In this document: positions 1 through 6,799 of the stretch, in pieces
Layout of the letters: the number at the start of each line of letters is the position of its first letter
Numbering within the stretch: position 1 is the first letter of the stretch
Assembly (NCBI GenBank): GCA_025934635.1
Contig: JAICWX010000123.1
Location: 1-23,193 of the forward strand
Direction: 5' to 3'
Length of the DNA: 23,193 bases
Origin: Streptosporangiaceae bacterium
GTDB lineage: Bacteria; Actinomycetota; Actinomycetes; Streptosporangiales; Streptosporangiaceae
Notes under the pieces: generated by a model
Database searches by the model: none
Told to the model about the DNA's origin: nothing
Seen by the model: the letters and a program-made list of their open reading frames with translations, nothing else
Position numbers and translations under genes: made by a program

Positions 1-363
1 CGATCTGGTGCCTGATCGGGCATGGCCTGGACCTCCCGTTCCGGTGGCCGCCCCTACGGCCAGCGCACAACTCAGCCAAATACTTGCGGGCACTTCTCAA
101 AGACAGTAACTGGCCTGGCCGGCTCAAAGTGCCCAGCCGGGCCGTTCCGCGCAGAAACCGTGATGCCGCAGGCCGGTCCCCGCGACAAGCCCCCTGCCTG
201 CATTTCCGCTTCTGCCGCCGACAGGGTGCTCTTCGGCTGCGTCCGCGGCCTGCTGTGCGTCCGCACCCGGTGTCGCTCAACCGAGGCTCAATGGCATGTC
301 CTATTCTCGTAGCGAATTCACCGCCTGGAATGCGGCCCGTGTGCACGGGCCGGGAAGTGCGGG
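1..363. other. No recognisable gene upstream of the asnB remnant
   Basis: I see no supported gene here. Short open frames exist on both strands, but none has a recognisable domain, a good ribosome binding site or the codon bias of the real genes nearby. The frame that becomes the asparagine synthetase remnant has an in-frame TAG at 310-312. The intervening residues do not resemble the expected MCGI start of that family, so the 5' end of that gene has been replaced or lost. Confidence 0.5.
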
Positions 364-1164
364 CGCCAGCAGGAGCGGGCGACGATGACCTGCCGCGGGC
401 CGGACGCCGGGGGCGTGTGGTGCTCGGCGCACGCGGCGATCGGGCACCGGCGACTGTCGGTCATCGACCTCCCGGGCGGCGAGCAGCCGATGCGCGCGCC
501 GGGTGAGGACGACGTCGTGCTGACGTTCAGCGGGGAGATCTACAACTTCACCGACCCGCGCCGCGAACTCGCGGCGCGCGGGCACCACTTCCGTACCCGC
601 TCGGACACCGAGGTGCTGCTCCACAGCTATCTGGAATGGGGCGCGGAGTGCGTGCAGCGGCTGAACGGCATGTTCGCATTCGCCGTCTGGGACGGACGGA
701 CGCAGGAACTGCTGCTCGCCCGGGACCGGCTGGGCGTCAAGCCCCTCTACTACGCGCCGCAGGCGCAGGGCGTGCTGTTCGGGTCCGAGCCCAAGGCCGT
801 CCTCGCGCACCCGCAGTTCCGCGGCGAGTCGGCCGGGACGGGATACGCACCTCCGCCTACTGGGCGCTTGCGGCCCGGGAGCACACCGACGACCTGGCGA
901 CCACAGCCGGCACCGTCCGGGAGCTGCTCGCGGACGCCGTGGACCGGCAGACGGTAGCCGACGTGCCGCTGTGCAGCCTGCTGTCGGGCGGCCTGGACTC
1001 CAGCGTGGTGTCCGCGCTGGCCGCCGGCAGCCTCAGGCGGCGGGACCACGCCAAGCTCGCCACCTTCTCGGTGGACTTCACCGGCAGCGCCGACGCCTTC
1101 ACACCCGACCAGCTGCGGCCCAGCCACGACGAGCCGTTCGCCCGCGCCGAGCACATCGGATCCC
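364..1164 (+). pseudogene. Broken asparagine synthetase (glutamine-hydrolysing), AsnB-like
   Basis: This is a remnant of a class-II glutamine amidotransferase asparagine synthetase. The frame beginning near 364 reads ERATMTCRGPD, then the family motifs GHRRLSVIDLPGGEQPM, FSGEIYN, LNGMFAFAVWDG, RDRLGVKPLYY and LFGSEPKA. After about 825 similarity stops and resumes in another frame near 850 with YWALAAREHTDDL, then the ATP-pyrophosphatase signature LLSGGLDSS and FSVDFTG. Three defects are visible. The N-terminal MCGI segment with the catalytic Cys is missing. An internal piece (by family comparison perhaps 50-70 residues) is lost together with a frameshift. The protein ends at ARAEHIG, where the IS200/IS605 element begins, and no C-terminal half appears beyond the element. 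It cannot make active enzyme. The naming is from motif recognition; the order of damage is inferred. Confidence 0.85.
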
Positions 1165-1176
1165 GCCGTGACTGCT

Positions 1177-1196
1177 CTGACGGCTGAAGCCGTCAG
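1177..1196. repeat. Right-end hairpin of the IS200/IS605 element
   Basis: CTGACGGC and GCCGTCAG form a perfect 8-bp stem around TGAA, just past the tnpB stop. In this family a subterminal hairpin is what TnpA recognises during single-strand transposition. It also lies within the stretch expected to encode the 3' part of the TnpB guide (omega) RNA. Confidence 0.7.
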
Positions 1197-1200
1197 CTTC

Positions 1201-2358
1201 TCAGGCCGCATGGACCTGATCAGAGCCCAGCCCGGCCCTGAGTGCTATGTTTCGTGCGCCGTTGACGTCGGCGTCCATCGGGCCGTGGACGGGGCAGATC
1301 ACGGTGTCCTGCCGAGGGCGCGTGCATCTCGCCCCGCCCTGGTGGCAGGTTTTGCTGGTGTTCCGGGGGTCCACGAGCACGATTCGCCGGCCAGCTTCTT
1401 CCGCTTTGCCTGCGAGGGTGCTCGCGAACTGGCCCCAGCCAGCATCGAGGATCGAACGGTTGAGGCCGCTTTTGGCGGCCACGTTGACCCCCGGCTCATC
1501 CAGCGTGCCGGACGCCGAGCGGGTCATGTTGCCGATGCGCAGGTCTTCCAGGGCGATCACGTCGCACTCGTTGACGAGGGCGCGGGCGGTCTTGTGGTGG
1601 AAGTCGGCGCGGCGGTTCCGGATGCGGTAGTGGACTTCGGCGATCTTCGCCTTGGCGCGGCGGCGGTTCGCGGACCCGCGCTGTTTACGGGCCAGTGCCT
1701 GCTGCGCGGCGGCCAGCTCTGCCTCAGAGATCCGGGTGAACCTCGGGTTGGCGATGACCTCACCGTCGCTGGTGGTGGCGAACCGGGCCACGCCGACGTC
1801 CACGCCGATCTCCCGGCCGGCCGCCGGCAGCGGGCAGGCGGGTACGTCGTCGCAGGACAGCACCACGTACCAGCGGCGGCCTTCGCGCTTGAGGCTGATT
1901 GTCTTGACCCGGCCCTGCACGGCACGGTGGGCGTGGACTTTGACGTGGCCGATGCCCTGAAGGTAGACGCGCCCGGTATCGGGCTTCCACCGGCACCCGT
2001 CGCCGTCGGACGGCCATTCGGCAGAATCCCACCGGTCCAGAGCCTTGAACCGCGGATAGCCGGCCTTCTGCCCGGTCTTGCATCGCCGGTAGAACGCGGC
2101 CATCGCCTTGTCCAGACGGCGCAGGGTGGCCTGCTGGGAGGAGAACGACCACCGGCCCTGGTCCGGGTCAGCCGACCTGATATCACGGAGCTGCGCGGAC
2201 TGCTGGCCGTACCGGACGCTGACCTTCCGCATCCGCCACGCCTCGCGGCGCTCCTCCAGGGCGGCGTTGTACAGCCGCTGGTGATCCCGCAGGCACTGGG
2301 AGGCACGGGAGACCTGCCCCGTGGTCGGGTAAATCCGGAACTTGTACGCGCGCCTCAC
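1201..2358 (-). CDS. tnpB: TnpB, RNA-guided DNA nuclease of the IS200/IS605 element
   Basis: TnpB is the RuvC-like nuclease ancestral to Cas12; it uses an RNA transcribed from the element's right end to cut donor or target DNA. The 385-residue product has the typical N-terminus (YKFRIYPT), a central helical part and a C-terminal RuvC domain. All three acidic residues are present: D187 in GVDVGV, E271 in IALEDLRI and D364 in DADVNGARN. The zinc ribbon between them is unusual. The usual C-x2-C...C-x2-C appears as C338-x6-C345...C355-x2-H358, so metal binding may be altered. Translation starts at GTG 2356-2358, which overlaps the tnpA TGA (GTGA), implying coupled translation. Length is normal for the family and there is no frameshift, so it is probably functional. 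Confidence 0.92.
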   Translation of the reverse strand: MRRAYKFRIYPTTGQVSRASQCLRDHQRLYNAALEERREAWRMRKVSVRYGQQSAQLRDIRSADPDQGRWSFSSQQATLRRLDKAMAAFYRRCKTGQKAGYPRFKALDRWDSAEWPSDGDGCRWKPDTGRVYLQGIGHVKVHAHRAVQGRVKTISLKREGRRWYVVLSCDDVPACPLPAAGREIGVDVGVARFATTSDGEVIANPRFTRISEAELAAAQQALARKQRGSANRRRAKAKIAEVHYRIRNRRADFHHKTARALVNECDVIALEDLRIGNMTRSASGTLDEPGVNVAAKSGLNRSILDAGWGQFASTLAGKAEEAGRRIVLVDPRNTSKTCHQGGARCTRPRQDTVICPVHGPMDADVNGARNIALRAGLGSDQVHAA

Positions 2359-2777
2359 CGGGCACGCTCTTTCCGCCAGGGCCGCTCATACTGCGTGTCG
2401 ATGTACCGCTGTACCGTCGCGGCGGACACCGCGCCCACGGTTGCGGCGAAGTACGACCGGGACCACAAGGTCGGCAGCCGGGTCCGCAGGTGCGGGAACT
2501 CCTCCCGCAGCCGCCGGGAGGTGAAGCCCTTGAACTGGTTCGCGACGAACGCCGGGGAGTCTTTCGGGGTGGTCTTGACGAACAGGTGCACGTGGTCCGG
2601 CATCACCTCAAGTGCCACGATCCGCCACCCGTGCTCGGCGGCCCTGACCTCGATCAGTTCCCGCAGGCGGACACCGACCAGGCCGGCCAGCACCGGCCGG
2701 CGGTACTTCGGGCACCACACCACATGCAGGCCGAGGTTATACACTCCGCCAGCGGAAACCTGCACGTCACGAGGCAC
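2355..2777 (-). CDS. tnpA: TnpA, Y1 HUH transposase of the IS200/IS605 element
   Basis: This is a REP/IS200-type transposase that cuts and joins single-stranded DNA through a catalytic tyrosine. From the chosen start it is 140 residues, normal for the family. Visible motifs are LHVVWCPKYRRPVL near the N-terminus, the HUH metal-binding pair H62-V-H64 in MPDHVHLFV, and the catalytic tyrosine, probably Y125 in QRYIDTQ. I chose GTG 2775-2777 because TATACT (minus strand, 2789 to 2784) lies six bases upstream, the actinobacterial leaderless arrangement. An in-frame ATG at 2820-2822 would add 15 residues that do not look like the family. The gene ends in a 4-base overlap with tnpB. Confidence 0.88.
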   Translation of the reverse strand: MPRDVQVSAGGVYNLGLHVVWCPKYRRPVLAGLVGVRLRELIEVRAAEHGWRIVALEVMPDHVHLFVKTTPKDSPAFVANQFKGFTSRRLREEFPHLRTRLPTLWSRSYFAATVGAVSAATVQRYIDTQYERPWRKERAR

Positions 2778-2789
2778 GTGCCTAGTATA
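2772..2789 (-). promoter_or_regulatory. tnpA leaderless promoter with 12-bp palindrome
   Basis: On the minus strand TATACT (2789-2784) is followed by six bases and the GTG start. A perfect palindrome AGGCACGTGCCT (2772-2783) covers the predicted transcription start and start codon. It could be an operator or an RNA fold limiting transposase synthesis. No -35 box is convincing. Confidence 0.5.
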
Positions 2790-2841
2790 CTGGCCAGGTG
2801 TGCCTAACAGGATGAACGCCATGCCGGGGGACGCGATTCAC

Positions 2842-2861
2842 CCGCCGCCTAAAGACGGCGG
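2842..2861. repeat. Left-end hairpin of the IS200/IS605 element
   Basis: CCGCCG pairs with CGGCGG around CCTAAAGA, giving a 6-bp stem, one mismatch and a small apical loop. It lies upstream of tnpA, where the family's imperfect left-end hairpin is expected. The surrounding bases resemble left ends of actinobacterial IS200/IS605 elements. Confidence 0.6.
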
Positions 2862-2881
2862 TCCCCTCGCGCAAAGACTGA

Positions 2882-2980
2882 TGGACAGCCGCGCAGGAAC
2901 CCGTCTTTGACCTGGCCGGGGCGGTGTGGCCAGACGTCGAGCCGGTGACCCGGCGGCTGCTGGTCGTGCCGGTGGGGTAG
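2882..2980 (+). pseudogene. N-terminal scrap of a creatininase/MftE-like protein
   Basis: This frame reads WTAAQEPVFDL then AVWPDVEPVTRRLLVVPVG and stops at TAG 2978-2980. The WP...RLLVVPVG pattern matches the N-terminal strand of creatininase-fold proteins, including the mycofactocin maturation peptidase MftE, where the next residues are normally STEQHGPHLP. Here the frame ends exactly at that point. There is also no start codon in frame after the upstream stop at 2879-2881. It therefore looks like a fragment left between the IS element and a second junction. The assignment rests on about 20 residues and is tentative; the metal-binding residues that would confirm it are absent. Confidence 0.35.
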
Positions 2981-3195
2981 GCCGCGGCGATGACGGTCGG
3001 CCAGGTGGGCGCCAAGGTCAGGTTCCCGTTCTGCGCGGGGACCGGAAGGTGTCACCGGACTCGTTCGGGATAATTGACTCTGAACCCCGGCCGGCCGCCA
3101 GGGACCCGGGCGCGGGTCCCGGGACGTTAGGTTAGGCCAGTTCGTCCTTACTAATCGTGGCATCACGCTGGTGCTGGCCTGCACGGAGGAACCCC
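2981..3195. other. Intergenic region with an 8-bp hairpin
   Basis: No gene is supported. A frame from ATG 2990 would encode about 27 residues with a CxxxxxC pair; it has no recognisable domain and I do not call it. A perfect hairpin, GGGACCCG-GGCG-CGGGTCCC, occupies 3101-3120. It may act as a terminator for the lost upstream gene or as leader structure for the DUF1003 gene. No U-tract follows. Confidence 0.4.
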
Positions 3196-3816
3196 ATGAC
3201 CGAGACGATCACGCTTCCCGACGGGCAGGTAGCCGAGTCGCCAAACCCCCCGCGGCCGCCGAGCGACGGCGCCGCCCGGCACGCGATCGATGACGCCACC
3301 GCGCACCTCAGGGAACGGGCCGAGAAGATCAGGGCCAACCCCGAGGCTCACCTGCCCAAGCTCATCTTGTCCCAGCACGTGCGCGGGACCAGCATCCTGG
3401 ACCGGATCGCGGACGCGGTCAACAAGTTCTGCGGCTCGATGTACGTGTTCATCGGCATCACGATCGGCATCGTGCTGTGGCTCTTCGCCGGCAACATCGT
3501 CGGCTTCGACAAGACGCCGTGGCCGCTGCTGCTCACCATCCTCAACCTGCCGCAGCTGTCCATCATGATCTCGCTGCAGGTCAGCGCCAACCGGGCGCAG
3601 ACCGCGAGCGACCGCCGGGCCATCGCGGACCACGAGACCCTGATCGCGCTGCACGAGATGGCCAAGCAGCAGCTCGACATCCTGAACGGCCAGGACCGGG
3701 TGCTGGCCATGCTGGACACTTTCGCCAGCAAGGACATGCCCGGCCGCCAGCGCGACATCCAGGACTGCGTCGACAAGATCCTGGCCAAGGTCGACCCCGC
3801 GGCCACGGACACCTAA
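3196..3816 (+). CDS. DUF1003 family membrane protein
   Basis: A 206-residue protein of the DUF1003 family, whose molecular role is not established. The N-terminal ~60 residues are polar. The family core begins at SILDRIADAVNKFCGSM (66-82), followed by two membrane segments at about 82-99 and 108-130 joined by a short loop (NIVGFDKTPWP). After the second segment comes the characteristic cytosolic helix NRAQTASDRRAIADHETLIALHEM, likely coiled coil. ATG 3196 was chosen because GGAGGA sits just upstream at a good distance. An upstream in-frame start at 3157 would add 13 atypical residues. The gene is followed after 12 bases by the TMEM175-like gene, whose Shine-Dalgarno overlaps this stop codon, so the two are probably co-transcribed. 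Confidence 0.9.
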   Translation: MTETITLPDGQVAESPNPPRPPSDGAARHAIDDATAHLRERAEKIRANPEAHLPKLILSQHVRGTSILDRIADAVNKFCGSMYVFIGITIGIVLWLFAGNIVGFDKTPWPLLLTILNLPQLSIMISLQVSANRAQTASDRRAIADHETLIALHEMAKQQLDILNGQDRVLAMLDTFASKDMPGRQRDIQDCVDKILAKVDPAATDT

Positions 3817-3828
3817 GGAGCAGAGCTG

Positions 3829-4464
3829 ATGGACCGGTCCCGGCTAGAGGCCTTCAGCGACGGCGTGTTCGCCGTGGCGATCACGCTGCTCGCGCTCGAT
3901 CTCACCGTGGAAGGGCACGGACACGAGCCGCTGATCGACCAACTGCACGGCAAGTGGCCGGCCTTCCTTGCCTTCCTGATCAGCTTCTTCATGATCGGCA
4001 TCATCTGGGTCAACCATCACGCGCTGGTCAGGTCGATCACGAAGGTGGACCGCACACTGCTGTTCCTCAACCTGGTGCTGCTCCTGTTCGTCGTGCTGAT
4101 CCCGTTCTCCACCGCGACCGAGGCATCCTATTTCCCGGCCAACGGCGGCGACGCCCAGCTGGCGATGGCGCTGTACGCCGGGGTTTTCCTTGGCATGTCG
4201 CTCGGCTTTGCCGCGATATTCGAGTGGACGCTACACGGCCGACGTGTATACCAGCCGCTGCCGCCGGAGCAGCACTGGCCGGCTCGGGTGCGGTTCGTCG
4301 GCGGCGGCCTGATCTACGTGATCGCCATCGTGGTCGCGCTGTTCAGCGCCGTCGCCTCGTTCGTGCTGATCGCGCTGACCGCCGTGTATTACATCTTCGA
4401 GCGCACCCCAGCCTCCCCCGGGCCTCCCGGCGGCGCGGGCAGCGGCGAGGAGACCGTCGCCTGA
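3829..4464 (+). CDS. TMEM175 (DUF1211) family potassium-channel-like protein
   Basis: A 211-residue integral membrane protein of the TMEM175 family. Bacterial members form tetrameric potassium-permeable channels with one six-helix unit per chain. The family signature RLEAFSDGVFAVAITLL (5-21) in helix 1 is intact, including the R...FSD residues that form the family's defining motif. Further hydrophobic segments lie at about 45-64, 76-97, 113-131 and 157-190, with the conserved WVNHH (60-64) after the second. The C-terminus is a short Pro/Gly tail. AAGGAG at 3815-3820 overlaps the previous stop and sets the ATG start. Its pairing with DUF1003 suggests a small membrane or ion homeostasis operon, but that is inference. 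Confidence 0.9.
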   Translation: MDRSRLEAFSDGVFAVAITLLALDLTVEGHGHEPLIDQLHGKWPAFLAFLISFFMIGIIWVNHHALVRSITKVDRTLLFLNLVLLLFVVLIPFSTATEASYFPANGGDAQLAMALYAGVFLGMSLGFAAIFEWTLHGRRVYQPLPPEQHWPARVRFVGGGLIYVIAIVVALFSAVASFVLIALTAVYYIFERTPASPGPPGGAGSGEETVA

Positions 4465-4479
4465 AACTGGCCAGATACA

Positions 4480-4521
4480 TAGTTGCCATTAAGCAAGTGA
4501 TTCGCTGTAGACTGGGTTAAC
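4480..4521 (+). promoter_or_regulatory. Leaderless MFS promoter with TTGC-N6-GCAA operator-like repeat
   Basis: TTGCCA (4483-4488) and TAGACT (4508-4513, TANNNT type) precede GTG 4522 by eight bases, so the transcript likely begins at or next to the start codon. A TGTAGA at 4506-4511 would give the usual 17-bp spacing. The -35 lies inside an inverted repeat, TAGTTGC-CATTAA-GCAAGTG (4480-4499, five of seven arm positions paired). This closely resembles the perfect repeat at 9693-9712 in front of another MFS exporter. MarR- or TetR-type binding is a guess. Confidence 0.55.
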
Positions 4522-6426
4522 GTGCGGCGAAGCTTGAGATCAGGGCACCTGAACGGGTCAGCGGATGGTACGGCGGGCGCTCACGGGGCGGCGGGAGGCA
4601 GCGCCGACGGCGGGCGGCCCGACCGGTACCGATGGGTCGCGCTGTCCAACACCACGCTGAGCATGACGATGGCGACGATCGACGCCTCGATCGTGATCAT
4701 CGCGATGCCGGCCATCTTCCGCGGCATCCACCTGAACCCGCTCGACCCGGGCAACATCAGCTACCTGCTGTGGATGATCATCGGCTACCTGCTGGTCCAG
4801 TCGGTGCTGGTGGTGACGCTGGGCCGGCTCGGCGACATGTTCGGCCGGGTGAAGATCTACAACCTGGGCTTCGTCGTCTTCACGCTGGCCTCCATCGCGC
4901 TCTCGCTCGACCCGCTGACCGGCGCCGACGGGGCGATGTGGCTGATCGGCTGGCGCTTCGTGCAGGCGTTCGGCGGGGCGATGCTGATGGCCAACTCGGC
5001 CGCGATCCTGACCGACGCGTTCCCGGCGAACAAGCGCGGCATGGCGCTGGGCGTCAACCAGATCGCCGGGATCTCCGGGCAGTTCGTCGGGCTGCTGCTC
5101 GGCGGGCTGCTGGCCGCCTGGGACTGGCGCCTGGTGTTCTGGGTAAACGTGCCGTTCGGGCTGTTCGGCACCGTGTGGGCGTACAAGTCCCTGCGGGAGA
5201 TCGCGACCACCCAGCGGGCCAGGATCGACTGGATCGGGAACGTCCTGTTCGTGATCGGCCTGGGTTCCCTGCTCGTCGCCATCACCTACGGCATCCAGCC
5301 CTACGGCGGGCACCCGACCGGGTGGAGCAACCCGTGGATCATCACCGGGCTGGCCGGCGGCGCCGCGGTGCTCGTGCTGTTCTGCGTCGTCGAGACCAAG
5401 ATCGCCGAGCCGATGTTCCAGATGAGCCTGTTCAAGGTCAGGGCGTTCGCGCTCGGCAACCTGGCCAGCCTGCTCGGCTCGATCGCCCGCGGCGGACTGC
5501 AGTTCATGCTGGTCATCTGGCTGGCCGGCATCTGGCTGCCGCTGCACGGCTACGACTTCGCGGTCACCCCGCTGTGGGCCGGGATCTACATGCTGCCGCT
5601 CACCGCCGGGTTCCTGATCGCCGGGCCGATCTCGGGCACCCTGTCCGACCGGTACGGCCCGCGGCCGTTCGCCACCGCCGGGCTGGCGCTGGCCGCGCTG
5701 TGCTTCGGCGGGCTGATGCTGCTGCCGGTGAACTTCTCCTACTGGGTGTTCGCCCTGCTGATCCTCGGCAACGGGATCGGCTCGGGCCTGTTCGCCGCGC
5801 CCAATACCGCCGCGATCATGAGCGCGGTGCCGGTCAGGCACCGCGGCTCGGCCTCCGGCATGCGGTCGACCTTCCAGAACTCGGGCATGTCGCTGTCCAT
5901 CGGCATCTTCTTCTCGCTGATGATCGCCGGCCTGGCCTCCACCTTGCCCACCACGCTGACCAGGGGGCTGACCGCCCAGGGGGTGCCGGCCGCGGTGGCC
6001 GCGCACGTCAGCCACCTGCCCCCGGTCAGCACGATGTTCGCCGCGCTGCTCGGCTACAACCCGATCCAGAACCTGCTGGCCCCGTCCGGGGTCCTGCATC
6101 ACCTGCCCGCCGCCAACGTGGCGGTGCTCACCGGCAGGCAGTTCTTCCCGCACCTGATCGCGGCGCCGTTCCACCACGGCCTGGTCATCGTCTTCACCGC
6201 CGCCGCCATCATGTCGGTCACCGGCGCCCTGGTGTCGCTGCTGCGCGGCAAGCGCTTCTACTACGAGGACCCGGTGACCCCGCCGGAGCCGGCCAGGCCC
6301 GCGACCGCCGTCCCGGCCGGTCCCGGTGGCGCCGCAGCCGGGCCGAACGAGCTGGGATTCTCCGCCCCGGCCGGCGATCCGCGCGGTCCGGCCCGGCGCG
6401 ATGCCGGGCCGGCGACGGGCGCGTAA
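4522..6426 (+). CDS. MFS transporter, DHA2-type drug/H+ antiporter (14 TM)
   Basis: A 634-residue major facilitator of the DHA2 (EmrB/QacA-like) type, expected to export hydrophobic or drug-like molecules using the proton gradient. After a 35-residue Gly-rich polar N-terminus, helix 1 contains TIDASIVIIAMPAI. Motif A (LGRLGDMFGRVK) follows the second or third segment, and the N-terminal half continues with RFVQAFGGAMLMANSAAIL and NQIAGISGQFVGLLLGGLLA, the motif-C region. A second motif-A-like loop is SGTLSDRYGPRP. A long extracytoplasmic loop (about residues 485-550) precedes the last segment. The C-terminal ~60 residues are a Pro/Ala/Gly tail. Start GTG 4522 fits a leaderless promoter. Its cargo is unknown. 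It is only distantly similar to the two exporters at 8090-11355. Confidence 0.9.
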   Translation: MRRSLRSGHLNGSADGTAGAHGAAGGSADGGRPDRYRWVALSNTTLSMTMATIDASIVIIAMPAIFRGIHLNPLDPGNISYLLWMIIGYLLVQSVLVVTLGRLGDMFGRVKIYNLGFVVFTLASIALSLDPLTGADGAMWLIGWRFVQAFGGAMLMANSAAILTDAFPANKRGMALGVNQIAGISGQFVGLLLGGLLAAWDWRLVFWVNVPFGLFGTVWAYKSLREIATTQRARIDWIGNVLFVIGLGSLLVAITYGIQPYGGHPTGWSNPWIITGLAGGAAVLVLFCVVETKIAEPMFQMSLFKVRAFALGNLASLLGSIARGGLQFMLVIWLAGIWLPLHGYDFAVTPLWAGIYMLPLTAGFLIAGPISGTLSDRYGPRPFATAGLALAALCFGGLMLLPVNFSYWVFALLILGNGIGSGLFAAPNTAAIMSAVPVRHRGSASGMRSTFQNSGMSLSIGIFFSLMIAGLASTLPTTLTRGLTAQGVPAAVAAHVSHLPPVSTMFAALLGYNPIQNLLAPSGVLHHLPAANVAVLTGRQFFPHLIAAPFHHGLVIVFTAAAIMSVTGALVSLLRGKRFYYEDPVTPPEPARPATAVPAGPGGAAAGPNELGFSAPAGDPRGPARRDAGPATGA

Positions 6427-6435
6427 ACTGCGACC
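6424..6435 (+). promoter_or_regulatory. Leaderless -10 box for the FmdB-type gene
   Basis: TAAACT (6424-6429) shares its first bases with the MFS stop codon TAA and lies six bases before ATG 6436. This is the usual spacing for a leaderless actinobacterial transcript. No clear -35 or Shine-Dalgarno is present. Confidence 0.55.
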
Positions 6436-6654
6436 ATGCCCCGCTATGAGTACCGCTGCCGCGCCTGCGGTGACACGTTCGAGCTGAACCGCCCGATGAG
6501 CGAATCCTCGGCTCCGTGCGCCTGCCCGCAGGGTCACGACGACACGGTCAAGCTGCTGTCCACCGTGGCGGTGGGCGGCCTGGCGGCCGGCCGCCCGGCG
6601 GCCGGCCCTTCCGGCGGCGGAGGCTGCTGCGGCGGGGCCTGCGGTTGCGGCTGA
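6436..6654 (+). CDS. FmdB family zinc ribbon protein
   Basis: A 72-residue protein beginning MPRYEYRCRACGDTFE, the signature of the FmdB/CxxC_CxxC_SSSS regulatory domain. The first knuckle is C8-x2-C11. The second, normally C-x2-C, is C28-x-C30 with H34 nearby. The C-terminus is a Gly/Cys-rich tail (GGGGCCGGACGCG), common in actinobacterial members. The biochemical role is not settled; the name comes from a putative regulator of formamidase in Methylophilus. Zinc binding is expected from the cysteines. It has its own leaderless promoter overlapping the end of the MFS gene, so it need not be co-regulated with it. Confidence 0.88.
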   Translation: MPRYEYRCRACGDTFELNRPMSESSAPCACPQGHDDTVKLLSTVAVGGLAAGRPAAGPSGGGGCCGGACGCG

Positions 6655-6691
6655 CCGCCTGACCCGTCCCGCCCGCGCGCTTCCCGGACCG

Positions 6692-6722
6692 GGCTGTCTC
6701 ATTTGAGACAGCCGGGCTGTCT
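6692..6722. promoter_or_regulatory. 22-bp perfect palindrome plus repeated half-site
   Basis: GGCTGTCTCA at 6692-6701 and TGAGACAGCC at 6704-6713 are exact complements around TT. A third copy of the half-site, GGGCTGTCTC, follows at 6713-6722. The core TGTCTCA...TGAGACA has the look of a dimeric activator or repressor site. It could equally act as a terminator for the FmdB gene, but the directly repeated half-site favours protein binding upstream of the membrane protein gene. Confidence 0.5.
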
Positions 6723-6799
6723 CGCCTGGCGTAGCACACCGCATCCCCGCCTGATTGGCTTAGCTCGTCGGGTTAAGCGCATGTACGGAGGCGAGGGCG

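Larger units (their letters stand above)
1163..2875 (-). mobile_element. IS200/IS605-family element with tnpA and tnpB
   Basis: The element carries a Y1 HUH transposase gene and a TnpB gene in the order left end - tnpA - tnpB - right end on the minus strand. There are no terminal inverted repeats. Instead there are subterminal hairpins, as expected for this family: an 8-bp perfect stem with a 4-nt loop at 1177-1196 (right end) and a 6-bp stem with a mismatch near the apex at 2842-2861 (left end). The exact tips are not determined; the right tip is bounded by the point where asparagine synthetase similarity stops, near 1160-1165. The element interrupts the asnB remnant and abuts a different gene fragment on its other side, so the flanks were also rearranged. 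Confidence 0.85.

Noticed and set aside
1168..2910. Open frame of about 580 codons on the plus strand
   Set aside because: It is antisense to tnpB and tnpA, which carry clear catalytic motifs. The frame stays open only because of high GC, and its translation resembles no family.
2990..3073. 27-codon ORF after the mftE-like fragment
   Set aside because: No ribosome binding site, no family resemblance and too short for codon statistics.
4558..6744. Open frame of about 728 codons on the minus strand
   Set aside because: Antisense to the MFS exporter and FmdB-type gene. The translation is Arg/Gln/Asp/His-rich low complexity, typical of shadow frames in GC-rich DNA.
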